Source: Acidobacteriota bacterium (lineage in GTDB: Bacteria > Acidobacteriota > Vicinamibacteria > Fen-336). From it: a DNA stretch of 47,211 nt. Position 1 is the first letter of the stretch. Each line of letters begins with the position of its first letter. The position numbers and the translations under genes are program-made. The notes under the pieces are model-generated. The model did not search any database, was not told the DNA's origin, and worked only from the letters and a program-made list of their open reading frames with translations. This document shows positions 8,452 to 16,245 of the stretch, piece after piece. The stretch lies in contig JAJDNS010000118.1 of assembly GCA_022340585.1 (NCBI GenBank), positions 1-47,211 of the forward strand, in the 5' to 3' direction.

Positions 8452-9327
8452 TCAGCGCCTTCCCCCCTCGCGGTACACGTCCTCGGCGCCGTAGGACGAG
8501 CGCACGAAGACCCCCGCGTGGACGGTCGGGAAGCCCAGCGCCCGGGCCCGGGCCTCGAGCCGGGCGAAACCCTCCGGGGGCACGTAGCGGCGGACGGGCT
8601 CGTGCCTCCGGCTGGGACGCAGGTACTGCCCGAGGGTCACGATGTGGACTCCGGCGGCTCGCAGATCCACGAGCACGCGCTCGACCTCCTCGTCGCTCTC
8701 ACCGAGTCCCACCATGAGGCCGCTCTTCGTCTGCAGCGCGGGACGACGCGCGGCGGCCGCCGCCAGGACCCTCAGGCTCCTCTGGTAGTCGCCCCGGGGT
8801 CTGAGGCGCGGAAACAGGCGCGGGACCGTCTCGATGTTGTGGTTGAACACCTCCGGGGACGCGTCGAGCGCCGTCGCGAGGGCATCCGGATCGCCTGCGA
8901 AGTCGGGGGTGAGGATCTCCACTCCCGCCCCGGGCGCGGCCCGGCGCACCTCACTCACGGTGGCGGCGAAGTGGGTGGCCCCTCCGTCGACGAGGTCGTC
9001 GCGGTTCACGGACGTGAGGACGACGTAGCGCAGCCCCATCCGGGCCACGGCCTCCGCCACCCGCCGCGGCTCTCCAGGGTCGGGGGGCAACGGCCGCTCG
9101 GTCCGCACCGAGCAGTAGCGGCAGCGGCGGGTGCACCGGTCCCCGAGGAGCATGAAGGTCGCGGTGCCCCGGGAGAAGCACTCGCCCAGGTTCGGGCATC
9201 GCGCCTCCTCGCACACGGTGTGGAGCCCGCCGCGCCGAAGCAGCACCCGGACTCCCCGGGCCCCGCGCGCGAGCGGGCTGCTCTTGCGCGCCCATTCAGG
9301 AAGGCGAACGACGGAATCCGCTCTCAC
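8452..9327 (-). CDS. lipA: Lipoyl synthase (radical SAM)
   Basis: It inserts two sulfur atoms into protein-bound octanoyl groups to make lipoyl cofactor. At 291 residues it has the family's length. The auxiliary-cluster cysteines are C39, C44 and C50 (CEEARCPNLGEC) and the radical-SAM cysteines C65, C69 and C72 (CTRRCRYC). The C-terminal VRSSYGAED carries the conserved serine ligand region. The start is GTG at 9327, 3 bp after the SPOR gene stop, so the two are almost certainly co-transcribed. No octanoyltransferase (lipB) gene is in the window. Confidence 0.96.
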   Translation of the reverse strand: MRADSVVRLPEWARKSSPLARGARGVRVLLRRGGLHTVCEEARCPNLGECFSRGTATFMLLGDRCTRRCRYCSVRTERPLPPDPGEPRRVAEAVARMGLRYVVLTSVNRDDLVDGGATHFAATVSEVRRAAPGAGVEILTPDFAGDPDALATALDASPEVFNHNIETVPRLFPRLRPRGDYQRSLRVLAAAAARRPALQTKSGLMVGLGESDEEVERVLVDLRAAGVHIVTLGQYLRPSRRHEPVRRYVPPEGFARLEARARALGFPTVHAGVFVRSSYGAEDVYREGGRR

Positions 9328-9330
9328 GCT

Positions 9331-9984
9331 CTACTGCTTGATGATGTACGGCTTGAACTTGTCCGCCTTCAGCCGGGCCGCCACCAGGTCGGCATCGGCG
9401 CGGTCACGGTACGGCCCCACCCGCACGGTGAACAGCCCCCCGCTTCCGGGAGCGGGGGCCTTCACGTAGGCCGGCATCCCCTTCGCCTTCAGCCCCCTCA
9501 TCACCGAGTCGGCGCTGGCCTTGTCCTTGAATGCCCCGACCTGCACCGCGTGTCCGGCGGCGGCCGGGGCGAGGGCCTTCGGCAGGGAAGGCGCGGCGCG
9601 AACCGGGGTGGGCCTGGGCTTGGGAGGGGGTGTCGGTGTGGGTGCGGGTCGCGCCGGGGTCGGTTGCGGCGTGGCCGCCGGGGGCGGCGGCGGGGTGGCC
9701 GTCGTTTCCGGGCGGGGGCGCTCCAGGGCCGCCGACGGGCGGTCCGCCTCGAGCCGCTGGGGATAGCTGTAGTCGGAGGGTGTCGGGGCGGCACGCTCCG
9801 CGACGACCTTCCCCTCGGCCAGCTGCTGCGGGGGCGCCGCGGCACCGGCGGCGGGGTCGACACCACGGCCGACCATCACACCGGCGAGAAAGCTCAGGAT
9901 GAGCCCGGCGGCGCCGGCCATGAAGTAGAAGACCAGCTGCTTGTTGGTGAGCTGGATCTCGTAATAGTAGTCGTCCTGGGCCAA
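9331..9984 (-). CDS. Membrane-anchored SPOR-domain protein
   Basis: A 217-residue protein: a short cytoplasmic start, one transmembrane helix at about 18-44 (YFMAGAAGLILSFLAGVMV), a Pro/Ala/Thr-rich linker of about 85 residues, and a C-terminal SPOR domain at about 143-217. The SPOR signature appears as VQVGAFKDKASADSVMRGLK followed by FTVRVGPYRDRADADLVAAR. SPOR domains bind denuded septal peptidoglycan, so a place at division or remodelling sites is likely. It lies between the DUF4388 gene (25 bp upstream) and lipA (3 bp downstream) in the large operon. Confidence 0.88.
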   Translation of the reverse strand: MAQDDYYYEIQLTNKQLVFYFMAGAAGLILSFLAGVMVGRGVDPAAGAAAPPQQLAEGKVVAERAAPTPSDYSYPQRLEADRPSAALERPRPETTATPPPPPAATPQPTPARPAPTPTPPPKPRPTPVRAAPSLPKALAPAAAGHAVQVGAFKDKASADSVMRGLKAKGMPAYVKAPAPGSGGLFTVRVGPYRDRADADLVAARLKADKFKPYIIKQ

Positions 9985-10009
9985 GTCTCCATTCCTTCCC
10001 GAAGGCCCC

Positions 10010-11164
10010 TCAGGGCACCCCGAGCCTGCGATAGGCCTCCTTGATTATGCCCGAGACCACCGCTTCTTCCTGCGACTCGTGCCGCTCCTTGACCCCGAGC
10101 TGGATCGACGCCACCAGCTCGTTCAAGCCCGCGAGCATCAGCCGCCGGCGCTCGATCGGGGGGAGGTCCGCCACGTTGGCGAGCAGCTGGTCGTAGTCGG
10201 CCCGTCCATACTGCTTGAGATCGACTCCAAAGAACAATGACCCGTACTGGACGTTGACGCGCTCCAGCGCGTCGTCCATGAAGGCGTCCACCTCCGCGCC
10301 CACCCGGCCCTGCAGGAACACGTACACCCGGCTCAGCATCTGGTTGAAGTTCTCGACCATGCCCTCGAGGTCGAGCTCCTTCTCCTGCTCGGCGGCCTTC
10401 TCCGCGCGCACCGCCGCCTCTCCCGGCTGGTCGCGGCGCACCACCCCAAGAACCATGAGCGCCCACAGAACACGGCAGGTCTCGAGGTTGGACAGATAGG
10501 AGGCCTGGCAGATCTGCTCGACCGTGGCACGGCCGTTGACGTGGGTCAAGATGTCCTGCTCCTCCTCGGTCAGCTCCAGGCGCAGGAGCGGCTCGTTGTT
10601 GCCGGTGGGAACCGGCACCGCCTCGATGTCACCGCCGATGCCCTTGTAGACGCGGCTCCAGGCCCGGATCCGGCGGATGCCGGCGAGGATCAGGGTTTCG
10701 GTGGAGACGTTGACCGCCACCACGTCGTCGGCGCCGGGCTCGGTCATGATGAGCTCGTACTCGCCCGTCCTCCAGCCGAAGACGTCGAGCAGGATCTCCT
10801 TGACGTGGTGCTCGAGCGCGGCGACCAGGTCCTCGGGCTCGAGGGCGCCCAGCTCGATCAGGATGGTGCCCAGCCTCCGTCCCGGGGCGATGAGCTTGGA
10901 GGCCTCGATGTAGTCACGGATGGTGATCTTGCCCCGCAGCAGCAGGTTCTCCCCGAGACGCTCGTCCGGATCGGAGCTGCGGGCATAGGTGACACGCCCC
11001 ATGTGGAGGTAGACGCTCTTGGTCACGTCCCTCCGGCGGAAGGTGAGGACGCCGGTCTCGCCGCTCCCGAGGACCGAGCGCAGGAGCTCGGGAACGCTCG
11101 TGTCCTCGATTCTACCCCGGAGGATGAGGCCCTCGTCCTCTGGCTGGGACCCGGTTTCGCTCAT
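10010..11164 (-). CDS. DUF4388 (PATAN-like) domain protein
   Basis: A 384-residue, apparently cytoplasmic protein with no signal or membrane helix. The N-terminal about 120 residues match the DUF4388 pattern: SVPELLRSVLGSGETGVLTF, then VYLHMGRVTYARSSDPDERL, then GTILIELGALEPEDLVAALE. The middle (about 215-275) looks like a small winged-helix segment (LELTEEEQDILTHVNGRATV). The C-terminal third is charged and helical and resembles nothing I recognise. In other bacteria such domains occur in signalling and motility proteins, often with receiver domains; here it stands alone. It is 9 bp downstream of the slipin gene and 25 bp upstream of the SPOR gene. The biochemical role is unknown. Confidence 0.8.
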   Translation of the reverse strand: MSETGSQPEDEGLILRGRIEDTSVPELLRSVLGSGETGVLTFRRRDVTKSVYLHMGRVTYARSSDPDERLGENLLLRGKITIRDYIEASKLIAPGRRLGTILIELGALEPEDLVAALEHHVKEILLDVFGWRTGEYELIMTEPGADDVVAVNVSTETLILAGIRRIRAWSRVYKGIGGDIEAVPVPTGNNEPLLRLELTEEEQDILTHVNGRATVEQICQASYLSNLETCRVLWALMVLGVVRRDQPGEAAVRAEKAAEQEKELDLEGMVENFNQMLSRVYVFLQGRVGAEVDAFMDDALERVNVQYGSLFFGVDLKQYGRADYDQLLANVADLPPIERRRLMLAGLNELVASIQLGVKERHESQEEAVVSGIIKEAYRRLGVP

Positions 11165-11173
11165 CCGGGGGCC

Positions 11174-11920
11174 CTACTTCTCTCCCATCAGCGCCTTCAT
11201 CCAGTCGATGGGCACCGGGAAGAGGATGGTCGAGTTCTTCTCCGCCGATATCTCCACGAGGGTCTGCAGGTAGCGCAGGTGCAGCGACGCCGGCTGCGCG
11301 CTCAGCGCACTCGCTGCCTCCGAGAGATGCTTGGAGGCCTCGAGCTCGCCCGAGGCGTGGATGATCTTGGCCCGCTTCTCGCGCTCGGCCTCGGCCTGCT
11401 TGGCCATGGCCCGCTGCATCTCCTGGGGCAGGTCCACCGCCTTGACCGCGACCTGCGTCACCTTCACCCCCCAGGGGTCGGTGTTCTGGTCGATGACCTC
11501 CTGGACCATGTGACCGAGGCGCTCGCGCTCCGAGAGCAACTCGTCGAGGCTGGCCTGGCCAAGGATGCTCCGCAGCGTCGTCTGCGCCTCCTGGCTCGTG
11601 GCGAAGAGGAAGTTCTCCACCTGGATCACCGCGGCCAGCGGGTCCATCACCCGGAAGTAGACGACGGCGTTGACCTTGACGGTGACGTTGTCCTTGGTGA
11701 TCACGTCCTGGGGAGGCACGTCGAGGACGACGGTGCGGAGGGACACCCGCACCATGCGGTCGATGGGCCAGGCCACGACGATGATGCCCGGGCCCTTCGG
11801 CTTGGGCAGGACCTTGCCGAGGCGGAAGACGACGCCTCGCTCGTACTCGTTGAGGATCTTGACCGACAGCAGGAGCCAGAAGACCACGGCGACGACGACG
11901 AACAGAAGCGGCTGCATCAT
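11174..11920 (-). CDS. Slipin (SPFH/stomatin/prohibitin-family membrane protein)
   Basis: A 248-residue SPFH protein: one N-terminal membrane segment (residues 3-20), then the core beginning [20 protein letters not shown], as in slipins. The helical stretch [16 protein letters not shown] and the tail end normally form oligomeric rings in the membrane. In other prokaryotes the gene next to a slipin encodes an NfeD-type protease that cleaves its C-terminal hydrophobic part; exactly that neighbour is here, and the two overlap by ATGA (11917-11920). A role in membrane microdomains or protein quality control is inferred from the family. Confidence 0.92.
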   Translation of the reverse strand: MMQPLLFVVVAVVFWLLLSVKILNEYERGVVFRLGKVLPKPKGPGIIVVAWPIDRMVRVSLRTVVLDVPPQDVITKDNVTVKVNAVVYFRVMDPLAAVIQVENFLFATSQEAQTTLRSILGQASLDELLSERERLGHMVQEVIDQNTDPWGVKVTQVAVKAVDLPQEMQRAMAKQAEAEREKRAKIIHASGELEASKHLSEAASALSAQPASLHLRYLQTLVEISAEKNSTILFPVPIDWMKALMGEK

Positions 11921-13191
11921 GCCCCCTTTCGGACCCGCAAGCGAAGACCTTCTCCGGACACAACCTGGATCGCCTCACCCTGCGCCACCGGCTCCTCCGC
12001 CCGGGCCCGCCAGCGCTCTCCCTGCACCCGGACCCACCCCTCGGGAGCCAGGTCGGTGACCGCCTCCCCCGCCCGTCCCACCAGACCCTCCATCCCGGTC
12101 TGCGGCTGGCGCAGCTGGGCCTGCACCACCAGCCGGACGAGGGCGATGGTGAAGGCCGCGAAGACGAGGACGATCGGGACGAGGGTCCAGAGGCTGATCC
12201 GCAGCTCGGGCAGACTGGAATCGATGAGCATCATGGCACCGAGGATCATGGCCACGAGCCCCCCCACCGTCAATAGGCCATACGACGTGACCTTGACCTC
12301 CGCGATGAACAGAACGATGGCGAGGATGATGAGCAGGACCCCCGCCCAGTTGACGGGAATGATCTGGCTGGCAAACAGGAAGAGGATGAGACAGAGCACG
12401 CCGATGACCGCGGGAAAGACGAGCCCGGGGTGGCTGATCTCGGTGCCGAGCCCGGCCAGCGCCCCCAGGAGAAGGAGGAACAGGATCTCTGGTGTCGCGA
12501 TGAACGAGAGGATCGTCTGGCGCCAGTCCATCCTCACGTCCACGGTCTTCTGTCCCTGGAGGTGCAGCGTGACCGTGCTCCCGTCGAAGCGCTTGACGTC
12601 CCGTCCCTCGAGCTGGGCCAGCAGGTCGGGGACGTCCTTCGCCACGAGGTCGATCAGGCCCAGCTCGAGGGCCTCGGTCTCGGTGAAGGACCTGCTCTCC
12701 ACCACCGCCTTCTCCGCCATCTCCGCGTTGCGTCCCCGGCGCTCCGCCTTGCCGCGGATGTAGGCGGCGGCGTCGGAGGTGACCTTCTCCGACATCACCT
12801 CGTCCATCTTGCCCAGCCCCGAGACCGGGTGGGCGGCCCCGGTGTTGGTCCCGGGGGCCATGGCCGCGACATCGGCGGCGATCATGATGATGAAGCCGGC
12901 GGAGGCGGCCCGAGCCCCGGAGGGGCCGACCCAGACGGCCACCGGGGTGCGGCAGTTCAGCATGTGGTCGATGATCTGGCGCATGGAGGTGTCGAGCCCA
13001 CCAGGCGTGTCGAGGCGGATGATCAGGAGCGGCGCTCCCTCGGCATCGGCCCGGTCGATGGCCTGGACCACGTGGGCCGCGCTGACGGCGTGGATCACCG
13101 CGTCGAGCTCCACGACCGGTATATCCGCCGCCGCCGGGGCGGCGACGGCCAAAAAGAGCGCCGCAGTCGCCGCACGCCATGGGGCCGCCAT
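11917..13191 (-). CDS. NfeD-family membrane serine protease (ClpP-class) with C-terminal NfeD domain
   Basis: A 424-residue protein. It has a signal peptide (cleavage near APAAA), a ClpP-like domain at about 24-215 with the Ser/Lys dyad likely S97 in RAASAGF and K148 in IRGKAERR, four or five membrane helices at about 235-350, and an OB-fold NfeD domain at the C terminus ([17 protein letters not shown]). This is the long, membrane-anchored form. Partner proteases in the family degrade stomatin-like proteins, and the slipin gene follows with a 4-bp overlap. The start is ATG 13191; an open frame continues to 13851 but lacks family similarity. A TTGACA/TACAGT promoter ends 6 nt before the ATG. 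This is the first gene of the eight-gene operon. Confidence 0.93.
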   Translation of the reverse strand: MAAPWRAATAALFLAVAAPAAADIPVVELDAVIHAVSAAHVVQAIDRADAEGAPLLIIRLDTPGGLDTSMRQIIDHMLNCRTPVAVWVGPSGARAASAGFIIMIAADVAAMAPGTNTGAAHPVSGLGKMDEVMSEKVTSDAAAYIRGKAERRGRNAEMAEKAVVESRSFTETEALELGLIDLVAKDVPDLLAQLEGRDVKRFDGSTVTLHLQGQKTVDVRMDWRQTILSFIATPEILFLLLLGALAGLGTEISHPGLVFPAVIGVLCLILFLFASQIIPVNWAGVLLIILAIVLFIAEVKVTSYGLLTVGGLVAMILGAMMLIDSSLPELRISLWTLVPIVLVFAAFTIALVRLVVQAQLRQPQTGMEGLVGRAGEAVTDLAPEGWVRVQGERWRARAEEPVAQGEAIQVVSGEGLRLRVRKGA

Positions 13192-13197
13192 GCTCCC

Positions 13198-13226
13198 ACT
13201 GTAGGTCTCGGGCCGATGGGTGTCAA
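13198..13226 (-). promoter_or_regulatory. Promoter of the nfeD-slipin-lipA-lnt-prfB operon, probably leaderless
   Basis: On the minus strand a perfect TTGACA (13221-13226) and TACAGT (13198-13203) are separated by 17 bp. Only 6 nt (GGGAGC) lie between the -10 box and the ATG at 13191. A start of transcription at the usual distance would fall on or next to the ATG. Confidence 0.7.
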
Positions 13227-13248
13227 CGCATCCCGAGGGTGATAGACT
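13220..13248 (+). promoter_or_regulatory. Possible tatA promoter overlapping the divergent nfeD promoter
   Basis: GTGTCA (13220-13225) and TAGACT (13243-13248) are 17 bp apart on the plus strand, each four of six to consensus. The -35 box overlaps the TTGACA of the divergent promoter, so the two could interfere. A 24-nt leader would remain before tatA. Weak evidence. Confidence 0.35.
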
Positions 13249-13272
13249 GACCCGGAAAGGCCAGGTTGAATC

Positions 13273-13788
13273 ATGTTCGGTACTCTCGGTGGCCCCGAGC
13301 TCTTCCTCATATTCGTCGTCGCCCTCATCGTCTTCGGCCCCCGCAAGCTGCCCGAGATCGGCAAGAGCCTGGGGCGGATGATGGGCGAGTTCCGCCGCGC
13401 CTCGAATGAGTTCAAGAGCACCATCGAGAGCGAGGTGGAGTCGGAGAAGATCAGGGAGTCGATGCGGATCGAGCCGCCCAGGGTGGAGCCGGTCAAGGCG
13501 AAGTCCCCGGCGGCCACCGCGGCGGCGGCGGCGGGGGTGGCCGCGGCGGACGGAGGGGACACCTCGGACGAGGCGGACGAGGCGCCCGACACCCCCGGAG
13601 CGGCAGAGCACCCCGGCGCCGAGCCGGAAGGACCGGCTCGCCCGTCTCCGTCCGGGACCGACACCGGTTCCACGTCGGGGGAGCCAACGCCCTCGAACGA
13701 TGCCGAATCCGGGCCCGTCCCTGCCGTGGAGCCGGCTCCAGAGGCGGTGAGCCGCCAGCCCCCGGCCCCGGCCGAAGGGCAGAAGTAG
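13273..13788 (+). CDS. tatA: Twin-arginine translocase subunit TatA/TatB family
   Basis: It forms the protein-conducting part of the Tat system for folded, cofactor-bearing proteins. The N-terminal helix (residues about 8-21) leads into the hallmark FGPRKLPEIGKSLGR, then an amphipathic helix to about 65. The total of 171 residues is far longer than TatA (about 60-90): residues about 70-171 are a disordered Ala/Glu/Pro/Ser-rich acidic tail. That length is more TatB-like, and no separate tatB is present, so one protein may serve both roles (inference). GGAAAGG lies 15 nt upstream. tatC follows 21 bp downstream. Confidence 0.92.
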   Translation: MFGTLGGPELFLIFVVALIVFGPRKLPEIGKSLGRMMGEFRRASNEFKSTIESEVESEKIRESMRIEPPRVEPVKAKSPAATAAAAAGVAAADGGDTSDEADEAPDTPGAAEHPGAEPEGPARPSPSGTDTGSTSGEPTPSNDAESGPVPAVEPAPEAVSRQPPAPAEGQK

Positions 13789-13809
13789 GGCAAACCGCCC
13801 CTGCCCTCG

Positions 13810-14592
13810 ATGGCCCGCTCTCATCCCGACAAGATGACGTTCCTCGAGCACCTCGAGGAGCTGCGCTCACGGCTCGTGCGGAGCGCCATCTACCTCGCCG
13901 CGGGCTTCGCGGTGTGCTGGGGCTTCCACGAGCAGATCTTCCACTTCCTGACCCAGCCGCTGCGCCGGGCCGGCTTCACCGATCAGTTCATCTACACGAG
14001 CCCGGCGGAGGCGTTCTTCCTCTACATGAAGATGTCGTTCTTCGTCGGCATCTTCGTGGCCTTTCCCTTCCTCCTCTGGGAGATCTGGGCCTTCATCTCC
14101 CCCGGCCTCTACCGCCACGAGAAGCTGTGGGCCGTTCCTTTCATCGGGATGGGATCGTTCTTCTTCACCGTCGGGGCGCTGTTCGGGCACTTCCTCCTCT
14201 TCCCTCTGACCTTCAAGTTCCTGTGGGGCTTCGCCGGGGACGACATGCGTTTCCTGCCCCGGATCGGCGAGTACTGGTCCTTCTACTCGTGGTTTCTGCT
14301 CGGCCTCGGCGCGGTGTTCCAGATACCGGTCGTGATCTTCGTCCTGGCCCGGATCGGACTGGTCTCGGCGGGGATGCTGCTGAGGGGATGGAAGTGGGCC
14401 ATCCTCGGGGCATTCGTGATCGCGGCGATCGTCACCCCGAGCGCTGACGTCGTGACCCAGTCCGCCCTCGCCGGCCCGATGATCGGGCTCTATATCCTCG
14501 GAGTCCTGATCGCCTGGGTGTTCGGGCGCAAACGCGACGACGCCCCCGACGATGACGTAGAGGACTCGGTCAGCGGGGAAGACGGAAGCTGA
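13810..14592 (+). CDS. tatC: Twin-arginine translocase subunit TatC
   Basis: A polytopic inner-membrane protein that recognises twin-arginine signal peptides. Its 260 residues contain the conserved start MTFLEHLEELRSRL, which forms part of the signal-peptide site, then six membrane helices with FPFLLWEIWAFISPGLYRHE after the second and VTPSADVVTQ near the fifth. The C-terminal cytoplasmic tail is acidic. It is 21 bp behind tatA and surely co-transcribed. Its last 23 bases overlap the end of the DUF192 gene on the other strand. Confidence 0.96.
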   Translation: MARSHPDKMTFLEHLEELRSRLVRSAIYLAAGFAVCWGFHEQIFHFLTQPLRRAGFTDQFIYTSPAEAFFLYMKMSFFVGIFVAFPFLLWEIWAFISPGLYRHEKLWAVPFIGMGSFFFTVGALFGHFLLFPLTFKFLWGFAGDDMRFLPRIGEYWSFYSWFLLGLGAVFQIPVVIFVLARIGLVSAGMLLRGWKWAILGAFVIAAIVTPSADVVTQSALAGPMIGLYILGVLIAWVFGRKRDDAPDDDVEDSVSGEDGS

Positions 14593-14594
14593 CC
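14568..14594. terminator. Hairpin containing both stop codons of tatC and the DUF192 gene
   Basis: GGTCAGC (14568-14574) and GCTGACC (14588-14594) form a perfect 7-bp stem with a 13-nt loop. The tatC stop TGA (14590-14592) lies in the right arm, and the DUF192 gene's stop (TCA at 14570-14572) in the left arm. No U-run follows. It is a possible bidirectional terminator or attenuator. Confidence 0.5.
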
Positions 14595-15043
14595 GCCTCC
14601 CCGACGGCTGCTCCCTCCCGGCGCGCCTGCCCGGCGTTCAGCTCGATGACGTACTGCGCCCGGCGCAGGGGCTCGTAGACGGGGCACGGGTCGGCCTTGC
14701 AGGGGGTTGCACCCTCGGCCACGTGGACGATGCGGCGGTCCTCGTCCAGCCACACGATGTCGATGGGAAAGCGGCAGTTCTTCATCCAGATACCGTGGAA
14801 GTCGGCACGCTCGAAGACGAAGAGCATCCCCTTGTCGTCGGCCAGCGATGGACGGAACATCAGTCCGGTTGCCCGATCCTGGTCGGAGACCATGACCTCG
14901 ACCTCTATGGTGCGCCCCGAGGGGAGGGTCAGGGAGGTCTTCGCGGGGGCGGCAGCGGCCAGCGACGCGGCGAGCAGAAGCACGGCCCCGACCGATGGGA
15001 GACAATGGAGGCGGAATAGAGCCATCAATGCCGATCGTACCAT
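14570..15043 (-). CDS. Exported DUF192 family protein
   Basis: A 157-residue protein with a signal peptide (LPSVGAVLLLAASLAAAAPA) followed by the small DUF192 beta-fold. Visible family features are RATGLMFRPSLADDKGMLFV, WMKNCRFPIDIVWLDEDRRI and the closing YVIELNAGQA. The domain is common in bacteria and archaea and has no firm function. ATG at 15025 is an equally plausible start: TACGAT lies 8 nt before it, and the plus-strand HEAT gene then starts only 2 nt away. The 3' end overlaps tatC by 23 bp. Confidence 0.88.
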   Translation of the reverse strand: MVRSALMALFRLHCLPSVGAVLLLAASLAAAAPAKTSLTLPSGRTIEVEVMVSDQDRATGLMFRPSLADDKGMLFVFERADFHGIWMKNCRFPIDIVWLDEDRRIVHVAEGATPCKADPCPVYEPLRRAQYVIELNAGQARREGAAVGEAVSFRLPR

Positions 15044-16245
15044 CCCGAGCCGACCGAATCCGTACCCTGATCGAGCAGCTCGCGAGTGAGCGCCCGGCCG
15101 AGCGGGACTCGGCGGTGGCCCGGCTCACCCTGCTCGGCCTCCGGGTCGTGGAGCCCCTCCGTGCCTCGCTGATCGGCGCGTCCGCCCAGACCCGCCTCGC
15201 CGCCCTCGAGGTGCTGGAACGCATCGAGGATCCCCGGGCGCTCCCCGCGCTCCTGACCCTCACCGGTGACCCCGACCGTGCCGTGGCGCTCCGCGCCATC
15301 GAGGCCGTCGGCCAACGGTCCGATCCACGGTCCCTCCCGACGCTGGCGGGCATCCTCGCCAGCGGGTCGACGCAGCGACGGGGGGCTGCGGCCCGGGCCC
15401 TCGCCCGGCTGCACGAGGCGGGCCTGGACGGGGCCCTCGATCTCCTCGTCGACGTCGTGGTGAACGAGAAGGCCGAGACCAGACTTCGGCTCGCCCTCGT
15501 CGACGTGCTCCTCCTGATCGAGCCCCCGCTCCCTCGCGCCACGTTGAGGCTGCTCGCTCGTCGCCTGGCGTCCTCCCCCGCCGCGGAGATCGCGGCGCGA
15601 GGAGCCGGGCTCGAGAGAGTCGGCGCCCGCTCCACGACGACGTCCGGGGCCCCGGCCGATCTGGTCGAGCGCCTGGCGAAGGGAGAGGTCTCCGAGGCCG
15701 AGGCGCGAGAGGTCGCGGCCTGCCTGGGCCGGGCGGAGACGCTGCCGGCGCTGCACCAGGCCCTCGAGCGAGCGGCAGTCCCCCGGGCCATCGAGGCCCT
15801 CGCCGTCGTCCTCGGCTCGGTGGGAGGTCCCCCCTCGATCCCGGTCCTGTCTCGGGCTCTGGCCAGGATCACCGAGTCGATGGGCCACGGCGCGGATCGG
15901 ACCGGAGCCCTGGAGGCCCGTGCGGCCCTCCACTCCGCCCTCGCCGCGCTCGACAGCCGTGTCGCCCTTCACGATCTCCGGGAACTCGTGGCGACGCGGC
16001 CGTCGCCTGTGATGTCCTCCCTTCTCGACGCGGCCGCTCGCGTCGGCGACGGGAGCCTCGTCCCCGCTCTGGCCCGCGTGGCCACCGAGGACCCAACGCT
16101 TCTCCCGCCGTGCGCCGCCGCCTTTGCCACGATCGCCCGACGGGAGAAGCTGCGCCGGACGAGTCCCTCCCTGCGCAAGGTGCGTGCGGAGCACCGCCCC
16201 GCCCTCGAGGCCTTTCTCGAGGCGACGCACCGGAGGCGTCGGTGA
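15028..16245 (+). CDS. HEAT-repeat protein
   Basis: About 405 residues made almost wholly of Leu/Ala-rich helix pairs. HEAT units are recognisable by D-P-R-A-L-P and E-A-V/L patterns, for example EDPRALPALLTLTGD, AIEAVGQRSDPRSLPTLAGI and a later GGPPSIPVLSRALARI. There are no signal peptide or membrane segments. Such solenoids are scaffolds for protein binding; the partner is unknown. ATG 15028 is preferred over 14995 because family similarity starts soon after, but no good Shine-Dalgarno decides it. Its stop overlaps the GTG of the next gene (GTGA, 16242-16245), so its product may work with the YfhO-like protein. The start almost abuts that of the divergent DUF192 gene. Confidence 0.75.
   Translation: MPIVPSRADRIRTLIEQLASERPAERDSAVARLTLLGLRVVEPLRASLIGASAQTRLAALEVLERIEDPRALPALLTLTGDPDRAVALRAIEAVGQRSDPRSLPTLAGILASGSTQRRGAAARALARLHEAGLDGALDLLVDVVVNEKAETRLRLALVDVLLLIEPPLPRATLRLLARRLASSPAAEIAARGAGLERVGARSTTTSGAPADLVERLAKGEVSEAEAREVAACLGRAETLPALHQALERAAVPRAIEALAVVLGSVGGPPSIPVLSRALARITESMGHGADRTGALEARAALHSALAALDSRVALHDLRELVATRPSPVMSSLLDAAARVGDGSLVPALARVATEDPTLLPPCAAAFATIARREKLRRTSPSLRKVRAEHRPALEAFLEATHRRRR

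Noticed and set aside
13192..13851. 220-codon upstream extension of the nfeD frame
   Set aside because: It crosses tatA on the other strand and the promoter region, and precedes a perfect signal peptide at 13191.
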